A stretch of 39,559 nt of DNA from Methylophilus sp. (GTDB taxonomy: Bacteria > Pseudomonadota > Gammaproteobacteria > Burkholderiales > Methylophilaceae), in the NCBI RefSeq assembly GCF_008015755.1, contig NZ_SSGF01000039.1, forward strand, positions 1 through 39,559, read 5' to 3'. This document shows, piece after piece, positions 33,835-39,559 of the stretch. Positions within the stretch are counted from its first letter, which is position 1. Each line of letters begins with the position of its first letter. Made by a program: the position numbers and the translations under genes. Under the pieces are notes generated by a model. That model saw nothing but the letters and a program-made list of their open reading frames with translations. It was not told where the DNA came from and did not search any database.

Positions 33835-36132
33835 ATGTTTAAACTGAAACAATTAACCGCTTGTGTTGCCCTGGCATTGACTGCCGGTGCTGCCTGGGCG
33901 GAGGGTGTCACGGTACTGCATGTGGGCGATCAGGAAAGCTGGTTGCTGTCTGCACAAGGCAACCTGCGCGATAACGCTGGTCAAGCAATTTCGTTTTATG
34001 GTGGCATAGACCGTTTGGCGGCCGTGATTAAAAACGCAGAAACTACAGCAGTGGGCCAGGGCCGCACTGTGCTGAAATTAAACGCTGGTGATGCCTTTTT
34101 GCCTGGCCCGCGTTTTACCGCCAGTCTGAACAACCTGGCGAATAGCTACACTGATGGCGGCCAGGACTTTTATGATGCGATTGCCTTACGCCAGATTGGC
34201 TTTGACGCCATGGTGTTTGGTAACCACGAGTTTGACTTAGGTCCGCAAGTGGCGGCCCGTTTTGCCAAAGTCTCTGGCAGCACCTATCTTTCCAGCAACC
34301 TCAACTTCAATGCCACGGCTGAATTCAGCGCCTTAAAAGCCAGCGGTAAAGTGGCGCCTTCCAAAGTCATCACCACCACTGCAGGGCATAAAATCGGCCT
34401 AGTGGGCGCAACCACCCCATTGTTGCCGAATATTTCTTCGCCAGGTGCGGTGAATGTGATTGGTTACGAGGCAGGCAATACCGAAGCACAAAACCTCCAA
34501 GCTTTGATTCCATTGATTCAGGCCGAAGTGAACCGCCTGCGCAGCGAGCAAGGCGTGACCACGGTGATTTTGATGAGCCACTTGCAAAATGCGGCCAATG
34601 AAATCAGCGTCGTGGTACCAGCCTTGACCGGCGTAGACCTGGTATTGTCAGGCGGCGGCCATGAGTTGATGGTCGACCCGGATGATGCCTTGATCAATGG
34701 TGGTGTCGCCGCGACTTACACCTCTCACCCAGTGAATGCCACGGATGCGCATGGCCGCACCGTGCCAGTCCTCACCAGCCACTTTGGTAACCGTTATGTT
34801 GGCCAGGTGAACTTCACCATTGACGACACACACGGCACCTTTGTTGGTATTGAATCGAGCAAAATGATGCGTGTGAGTGGTGCTACTGCCGATGCAGACC
34901 GTGTGAACGGTGATGCGACGATTCAGGCACAAGTGGTCACACCGGTGCTCAACTATATTTCTGCCCTTAACGCACAAATCATTGGCACCACGGCCGTGAA
35001 GTTAAACGGCCCGACCCATACCACGTGTGCCGCGTTGCCTTGCACGTTTGTGGCAGGGGTACGTAACGCGGAAACTGGTCTGGGCAACCTGGTGGCGGAC
35101 GCGATGCGCTTTGCTGGCAAAACCGAGGTCGCAATCCAGAACGGTGGCGGTATCCGTACCAATATCGCGACAGTGGGAAATGTGTCTATCGGCGACACCT
35201 TCAATGTGCTGCCATTTACCAACCTGGTCAAGCGTGCGCCTGAAGTCAATGCCACGCAGCTCAAAGATCTGCTGGAACACGGTTATGGCGACACCAGCCC
35301 GACCGGCCGCGCCAATGGCCGTTACCCACAAATCTCTGGCATGCAAGTGGTATATGACAGCCGTAACACCGCCAGAACCACACAGGGCACGGGCAACCGT
35401 ATTCAACGTGTCGTGCTGGATGACGGCACGGTGCTGATTGATAACGGTGTCGTTGTGAACAATAGCCGTACCTTCTCCTTCACCACTATCGACTTTACTG
35501 CCGCTGGTGGCGATGGCTTCCCGTTTGCCGCCAATGCCGTGGTGTTTGAAGATAGCCCGTTCACCATCACCTACCAAGAGGCACTGGCGAATTATATTCA
35601 ATCGCCTAAAGCCGAAGGTGGCCTCGGTCGCCTGAGCAATGCCGATGGCGATGAAATCACTAGCAACCTGTACGGCCTGGAAAACCAGTACGACAAAGGC
35701 GGCCGCCTGATTGACCTGGCCATTGCAACGACCACGCCTGGCGTGACACGCACGGGCACCGCCAGCCGCGATGTGCTGGTGGGCACGGCTGGTGATGACA
35801 TCATCAACGGTGGCCTGGGTGTGGATACGCTGACTGGCGGCGCGGGCAACGATGTGTTTGTTTACAGCAGCATGCGCGACGCTGGTGACACCATCACTGA
35901 CTTCACGCCGTATGCCGACAAGTTACAGCTGACGGCCTTGCTGTCCTCGCTGGGCATTTCTGCCAACACCGCACTCACTGGCAATTACTTGCGCCCGGTG
36001 GATGTGACGGGTGGCGTACAAGTGATGGTTGATGCAGACGGTGCCGCCGGTCCAGCCGCTGCCAAATCATTAGTGACGCTCAAAGGCTTGACCGCAAAAC
36101 AAGTGTCGCCAGCCAGAGATTTCATACTTTAA
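33835..36132 (+). CDS. Secreted 5'-nucleotidase / metallophosphatase with RTX C-terminus
   Basis: A 765-residue protein with a signal peptide ending AWA (residue 22). The calcineurin-like metallophosphatase domain shows GD at 85-86, GNHEFDLG from 129 and a later SGGGHEL. The 5'-nucleotidase C-terminal domain (about 385-600) has LVADAMR and NGGGIRTN near 436. The first metal motif reads GDQE (Asp32, Glu34) where the family usually has D-x-H. The last 120 residues are an RTX/type I secretion-like module closely similar to that of the nuclease. The ATG at 33835 has GGAGA at 33825-33829; the longer frame from 33790 would run through the hairpin. Likely role: releasing phosphate and nucleosides from extracellular nucleotides. 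Confidence 0.88.
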   Translation: MFKLKQLTACVALALTAGAAWAEGVTVLHVGDQESWLLSAQGNLRDNAGQAISFYGGIDRLAAVIKNAETTAVGQGRTVLKLNAGDAFLPGPRFTASLNNLANSYTDGGQDFYDAIALRQIGFDAMVFGNHEFDLGPQVAARFAKVSGSTYLSSNLNFNATAEFSALKASGKVAPSKVITTTAGHKIGLVGATTPLLPNISSPGAVNVIGYEAGNTEAQNLQALIPLIQAEVNRLRSEQGVTTVILMSHLQNAANEISVVVPALTGVDLVLSGGGHELMVDPDDALINGGVAATYTSHPVNATDAHGRTVPVLTSHFGNRYVGQVNFTIDDTHGTFVGIESSKMMRVSGATADADRVNGDATIQAQVVTPVLNYISALNAQIIGTTAVKLNGPTHTTCAALPCTFVAGVRNAETGLGNLVADAMRFAGKTEVAIQNGGGIRTNIATVGNVSIGDTFNVLPFTNLVKRAPEVNATQLKDLLEHGYGDTSPTGRANGRYPQISGMQVVYDSRNTARTTQGTGNRIQRVVLDDGTVLIDNGVVVNNSRTFSFTTIDFTAAGGDGFPFAANAVVFEDSPFTITYQEALANYIQSPKAEGGLGRLSNADGDEITSNLYGLENQYDKGGRLIDLAIATTTPGVTRTGTASRDVLVGTAGDDIINGGLGVDTLTGGAGNDVFVYSSMRDAGDTITDFTPYADKLQLTALLSSLGISANTALTGNYLRPVDVTGGVQVMVDADGAAGPAAAKSLVTLKGLTAKQVSPARDFIL

Positions 36133-36154
36133 TGTTTACTAAAGGAATTTTGCA

Positions 36155-36679
36155 ATGAATTATTTAATGAAAAAAATCACACTGGTTGCTTTGCTGGCCA
36201 CGTCTGTAAGCATGGCCATGCCAGCCCAGGCTGCCATTCAATCCCTGCAGTTTGCAGGCCAGGTCGAGTCAGGCTATTACAACGGTACCAGCTACCAGGG
36301 CCAGTTCAGTTTTGATGATGCCGGTTTGCTGGCAGCAGGCACTGAACTGATCAACCTGAGCAGCTTGAACTTTAACTTTGGTGGCAGCCTGTTTAACCTG
36401 GGCACGCCAGCCTTGGCAGACGCCACGGCCGTGTTTCAGGATGGCGTATTTACAGGCCTGGAATGGTCTGTGGACTCAAACAGCCCAGCCATTGGTTTTA
36501 GCCTGATTGCCGGGTATGCCGATACTTCAGACGCTTTCTTTGCTTACGACACGGCGCTGGGCCTGTCCGGCACTGGTAGTCTGGCCTATGCTGCAGCCGT
36601 GCCAGAGCCGACACAATCCGGCCTGATCCTGGCTGGTTTGGGTCTGATTGGTTGGATCGCAGCCCGCCGTCAATCTTAA
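36155..36679 (+). CDS. PEP-CTERM sorting-domain protein
   Basis: A 174-residue exported protein with a signal peptide ending AQA (about residue 25). A short beta-rich body follows (LQFAGQVESGYYNGTSYQGQ), of a kind often seen in PEP-CTERM proteins but without a named domain. The C-terminal signal is classical: VPEPTQSG at 149-156, LILAGLGLIGWIA and a basic end ARRQS. AAGGA at 36142-36146 supports the ATG at 36155. It is the last gene of the nuclease-nucleotidase unit, 22 bp after the nucleotidase, and a strong terminator follows. Confidence 0.88.
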   Translation: MNYLMKKITLVALLATSVSMAMPAQAAIQSLQFAGQVESGYYNGTSYQGQFSFDDAGLLAAGTELINLSSLNFNFGGSLFNLGTPALADATAVFQDGVFTGLEWSVDSNSPAIGFSLIAGYADTSDAFFAYDTALGLSGTGSLAYAAAVPEPTQSGLILAGLGLIGWIAARRQS

Positions 36680-36706
36680 CTGCATCACCGTACGCAATGC
36701 ACGACC

Positions 36707-36730
36707 AAGCCCGGTTCGCCGGGCTTTTTT
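36707..36730 (+). terminator. Rho-independent terminator with TTCG loop
   Basis: 8-bp stem AAGCCCGG (36707-36714) / CCGGGCTT (36719-36726) with a TTCG tetraloop and a T-run to 36730. It closes the nuclease-nucleotidase unit. Confidence 0.95.
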
Positions 36731-36771
36731 GTTGCCTGTCATTCTGGCAAAAAAGCGTGTGTCAGAAATAC

Positions 36772-36788
36772 CTAGTCCGACTAGTCCG
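36772..36788 (+). promoter_or_regulatory. Candidate EpsA box (tandem) upstream of exbB
   Basis: CTAGTCCGA occurs twice head to tail (36772-36780, 36781-36789). The pair also creates the inverted repeat CTAGTC-C-GACTAG (36772-36784). A -10-like TATAGA lies at 36816-36821, about 38 bp after the centre of that dyad, close to the 40-41 bp seen at the two blocks near 15.2 kb. The exbB start is 66 bp downstream. Confidence 0.5.
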
Positions 36789-36853
36789 ATCTTAATTTGT
36801 CTGCAACATTCGCTCTATAGACTTGCTGCTCGAATTAACTCGTCAGCGAAGCT

Positions 36854-38530
36854 ATGAAGAAAACACTTGGTTTATTGGTTGGATTATTAGGGCTCAGCCT
36901 TTCTACATCCGTGTTTGCCGCCTGGAATGCAGATTGGGCCACACAACAAAAAATTACGATAGAAACCGCCAATATTAAAGAGGCTGTGAATCAGGCGCCG
37001 GTATTGGTGCGATTGCATTCTGGCAACTTTGATTTTACTGGTGCCAATGTCGATGGTGCTGACCTGCGTTTTATCGCTGCAGATGATAAAACAGAACTCA
37101 AATTCTCTCTGGAAAAATACGATGCCGTGAACGAGCTGGCCGTGGCCTGGGTGGTACTGCCGCAAGTGTCTGCTGCGAATAAGGACTTGTCTATCAGTTT
37201 GTATACCGGGAATGAAGGTGCCAAATCGGCCAGTGATGGTCAAGCCCTGAATGATTCGGCTTTACTGGCCCGCTTTGCGTTTGCCGATAACGCCTTGCTC
37301 AAAGACAGTGGTCCTGCGCAATTGACCGCAAGAGGCAATGCTATGTTGCAAAAAGCGGGTTTGATTGCCGAAAGTGCCACTTTAAGCAATAGCCCGTTAA
37401 CGATTGCCTTGCCCGCTGAACCAGTCTTGGCCAATGGCATGACTTGGTCTGTCTGGTTGAAGCCGGCCAATTTGCCACAAACTGCTGAGATTTTCAAAAG
37501 TGGTAACGTCAAGTTAACCCTGGAGGGGAGCGCCCTGGCGCTACATGCTGGTGCCGCCAGCACCCAAGCTGGTGAGTTGAAGGCTGGCCAATGGCAACAT
37601 CTTGCCGTGGTATTTCAGGCAGGTCAGGCCATTGTGTATGTGAATGGTCAAGTGGCTGGCCAAGTGGAAGCGAGCGATGCGCAGGCGAACGCGGAGTTCA
37701 CTTTAGGGCAAAACTTGAATGCAGAAGTGGATGAGTTACAACTGGCTTCGACGGCGCGTAGTCCCGCCTGGCTGACTCTGGTGGCGAAATCACAAGGCGC
37801 AGATGCCAGCATGGTCAAAGTCATCGCCGCCGATGGTGAAGAAGAGGGCGAGGGTGGTGAAGCTAACTACATGGGCATTTTGATCGACAGCCTGACGATG
37901 GATGCCAAAGTGGTGATTGGTATTTTGGCGGTGATGTTTGTTATCAGCGTGTGGGTCATGTTTAGCAAGGCCCGCTTGGTGATCCGTACCGATAAAGACA
38001 ATGCCTTGTTCCTCAAGCGCTTCCAGCAGGCTTCTGCGCAGGATTTATTAGGCCTGGATAAAACCGGCGCCTATGCCAACTCCAACCTGTTCGGTTTGTA
38101 TCAAGCCGGTTTGCGTGAAATTAAAAAGCGTGAGCATGATGGCAAAGTGCAATTAAGTGGTGCCTCGATTGATGCGATTAAAGCGTCAGTGGATGCTGAC
38201 CAGGTGCGTGAAACCCAGCGTCTGAACAGCATGATGGTCTTGCTCACTATCGCGATTTCCGGGGGGCCTTTCCTTGGCCTGCTGGGCACGGTGGTCGGTG
38301 TGATGATTACCTTTGCGGCGATTGCGGCGGCGGGTGACGTCAACGTGAACGCGATTGCGCCTGGTATTGCCGCGGCGTTGTTAGCCACCGTGGCAGGCCT
38401 GGGCGTGGCGATTCCGGCCCTGTTTGGTTACAACTACCTGGCCAGCCGCGTCAAAAACATCACCATCGCCATGCAGATTTTTGTCGATGAGTTCATTACC
38501 CGTACTGCTGAACTGTACGGTAAGGAATAA
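36854..38530 (+). CDS. ExbB/TolQ/MotA proton-channel protein with DUF2341 and LamG-like N-terminus
   Basis: A 558-residue fusion. A signal peptide (1-22, ending VFA) is followed by a DUF2341 domain (about 23-120; PVLVRLHSGNFDFTGANVDG, ADLRF, SISLYTGN) and a concanavalin/LamG-like domain (about 165-310; TWSVWLKPANLPQTAEIF, GQWQHLAVVF, VYVNGQVAG). After an acidic linker (DGEEEGEGGE) come the channel helices: one near 354-372, then the MotA/ExbB core from about 460 (GGPFLGLLGTVVGVMITFAA, PGIAAALLATVAGLGVAIPA). Ordinary ExbB is about 230-250 residues, so the secreted half is added. It likely forms a proton-driven complex with the two ExbD proteins that follow at once. Confidence 0.9.
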   Translation: MKKTLGLLVGLLGLSLSTSVFAAWNADWATQQKITIETANIKEAVNQAPVLVRLHSGNFDFTGANVDGADLRFIAADDKTELKFSLEKYDAVNELAVAWVVLPQVSAANKDLSISLYTGNEGAKSASDGQALNDSALLARFAFADNALLKDSGPAQLTARGNAMLQKAGLIAESATLSNSPLTIALPAEPVLANGMTWSVWLKPANLPQTAEIFKSGNVKLTLEGSALALHAGAASTQAGELKAGQWQHLAVVFQAGQAIVYVNGQVAGQVEASDAQANAEFTLGQNLNAEVDELQLASTARSPAWLTLVAKSQGADASMVKVIAADGEEEGEGGEANYMGILIDSLTMDAKVVIGILAVMFVISVWVMFSKARLVIRTDKDNALFLKRFQQASAQDLLGLDKTGAYANSNLFGLYQAGLREIKKREHDGKVQLSGASIDAIKASVDADQVRETQRLNSMMVLLTIAISGGPFLGLLGTVVGVMITFAAIAAAGDVNVNAIAPGIAAALLATVAGLGVAIPALFGYNYLASRVKNITIAMQIFVDEFITRTAELYGKE

Positions 38531-38540
38531 GGCTTAAGCC

Positions 38541-38951
38541 ATGTCAGAAGGCGTCAAAGAAGAGAACCAGCTATACGATGAAATCAATATTACGCCCATG
38601 CTGGACCTGGCGTACGTATTGCTGGTGATTTTTATCATCATGACCACGGCCTCGGTGCAAGGTGTCAAAGTCGATATGCCGCATACCGTCAACTCTGCCG
38701 CGCTGGCCAAACCGCAAATGCGCGCCATCACGGTGACCAGTGATGGCAGTGTTTACCTGGATGCTTTTCCGGTGGATATGGCGCAACTGGAACAGCGTCT
38801 GGCGGAATATAAAAGCAGTAATCCTGAATTGCCGGTAGTGCTTAAAGGTGACGCGGCTGCGCATTATGAAAAGGTGTCCGAAGTGCTCGAAATCTGTAAA
38901 CGGCTGGACATCACCGAAGTCGGCCTGGTCACGAAAAAGGTTGTGGAATAA
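38541..38951 (+). CDS. exbD: ExbD/TolR family protein, first copy
   Basis: A 136-residue bitopic protein: short cytoplasmic N-terminus, one helix (LAYVLLVIFIIMTTASV) bearing the conserved proton-carrying Asp22 in NITPMLD, and a periplasmic domain ending DITEVGLVTKK. It is the usual stator-like partner of ExbB. It lies ten bases after exbB and two bases before the second exbD copy. Confidence 0.94.
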   Translation: MSEGVKEENQLYDEINITPMLDLAYVLLVIFIIMTTASVQGVKVDMPHTVNSAALAKPQMRAITVTSDGSVYLDAFPVDMAQLEQRLAEYKSSNPELPVVLKGDAAAHYEKVSEVLEICKRLDITEVGLVTKKVVE

Positions 38952-38953
38952 GC

Positions 38954-39358
38954 ATGCAAGTTCAAAACGACGCCCAACCTTACGACACCATCAACATCAC
39001 GCCCATGCTAGATCTGGCTTATGTGCTCCTGGTGATTTTTATCCTGATGACCACCGCTGGCGTGCAGGGCCTGACCATGAACCTGCCCAAGCCATCCAAC
39101 AAGCCCAGCACTGAAAAACACGATATCAAAATTGTGCAGGTGCAGCAGGGCGGCACGCTCACCATTAATGGCGTGGGCGTGAGCATGGCCGAGCTGGAAA
39201 CCCAGCTCAACCAGGCCAAGGCCATGGACCCGAAATTCAACGTCATGATCAAGGGCCAGGCGCAAGCGCCTTATGCCGGGGTGATTGGTGTGATTGATCT
39301 GGTCAACCGCTTGCAAATTGAAAATGTCGGCCTGGTGACCGGCAAGATCGGGACATAA
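38954..39358 (+). CDS. exbD: ExbD/TolR family protein, second copy
   Basis: A 134-residue paralogue of the previous gene, with the same INITPMLDLAYVLLVIFI block (conserved Asp20) and a diverged periplasmic domain (VGVSMAELETQLNQAKAMD, NVGLVTGKIG). Two ExbD genes beside one ExbB suggest a heteromeric ExbD pair. It ends two bases before the next start. Confidence 0.94.
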   Translation: MQVQNDAQPYDTINITPMLDLAYVLLVIFILMTTAGVQGLTMNLPKPSNKPSTEKHDIKIVQVQQGGTLTINGVGVSMAELETQLNQAKAMDPKFNVMIKGQAQAPYAGVIGVIDLVNRLQIENVGLVTGKIGT

Positions 39359-39360
39359 GC

Positions 39361-39559
39361 ATGGCATTGCATGAGATGGATGCCGTGACAGAAGAAGCGC
39401 CAGTGTCTGCCGCGCGCTTATGGACGACACGCATCGTCATTGCGGTGCTGGTGCTGGCTGTGCTGGCAGGCATAGGCTATGGCATGAAAAAACTGTTTTC
39501 TGGTGGCGCCACGCATAAAAAACAAATCACTACGGTGAAATTGTTGCCGGATACGCCAC
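39361..39559 (+). CDS. Membrane protein, 5' end only, possibly TonB-like
   Basis: The first 66 residues of a gene cut by the window edge. A cytoplasmic N-terminus of about 24 residues is followed by one hydrophobic helix (IVIAVLVLAVLAGIGYGM), then KKLF and the start of a periplasmic part. The topology and the place directly after exbB-exbD-exbD fit a TonB-type energy transducer, but no diagnostic motif is visible in this fragment. Confidence 0.6.
   Translation, partial: MALHEMDAVTEEAPVSAARLWTTRIVIAVLVLAVLAGIGYGMKKLFSGGATHKKQITTVKLLPDTP

Noticed and set aside
35002..35601. Long minus-strand frame opposite the nucleotidase
   Set aside because: It is a shadow of a high-GC3 gene. It has no start context, and the plus-strand frame carries clear metallophosphatase motifs.
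13338..36679. Exosortase gene within the island
   Set aside because: No polytopic protein with exosortase motifs is present, although three PEP-CTERM-type proteins are. The enzyme must lie elsewhere.

Overview
The window reads as a chromosomal segment of a betaproteobacterium. The 5S rRNA, the ispD-ispF pair, the EpsA-type LuxR regulator and the PEP-CTERM proteins would fit a methylotroph of the Methylophilaceae. That placement is inference from gene content; no marker here settles it.

Layout. (1) 1-810: end of an rRNA operon (23S-5S spacer, 5S gene, strong terminator), then about 540 bp with no convincing gene. (2) 810-3831: ispD, ispF and an ABC exporter, tightly packed. (3) 4068-13331: eleven overlapping or abutting genes for a type II secretion / type IV pilus-like machine: gspG, gspF, gspE, four inner-membrane platform genes resembling PilM-N-O-P, a lipoprotein secretin, two further pseudopilins and one pseudopilin-like protein without the usual Glu+5. 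(4) 13338-14030, minus strand: a lytic transglycosylase converging on that operon. (5) 14298-36679: an accessory surface/secretion island. It holds an EpsA-like LuxR regulator; a PEP-CTERM protein; a Cys-rich secreted protein that looks PstS-like; a two-partner-secretion pair (TpsB and a 3326-residue TpsA); then nuclease, PEP-CTERM protein, 5'-nucleotidase, PEP-CTERM protein. (6) 36854-39559: an ExbB-type channel with a secreted DUF2341/LamG-like N-terminus, two ExbD proteins and the start of a further membrane protein cut by the window edge.

The main observation is a short DNA word, CTAGTCCG (or CGGACTAG). It occurs seven times between 14.1 and 36.8 kb, and every occurrence I found is intergenic. 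It lies 65-130 bp (one copy about 220 bp) upstream of the first gene of each of five transcription units: the epsA-like gene itself, the PEP-CTERM/PstS-like unit, tpsBA, the nuclease-nucleotidase unit and the exbB-exbD-exbD unit. In two places it forms a perfect 18-bp dyad, CTAGTCC-N4-GGACTAG. These two sit in a duplicated promoter-like block between the regulator and the first PEP-CTERM gene. The simplest reading is that this is the operator of the EpsA-like regulator and that the island is one autoregulated regulon.

How the parts may work together (inference). The nuclease and 5'-nucleotidase share a C-terminal RTX/type I secretion-like module. Together they could break extracellular nucleic acid down to nucleosides and phosphate. 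The alternating PEP-CTERM proteins and the giant TpsA would form a surface or biofilm layer, and the ExbB/ExbD complex would supply proton-driven energy to an outer-membrane process. The exosortase, the prepilin peptidase and a type I exporter are not in the window and must be encoded elsewhere.
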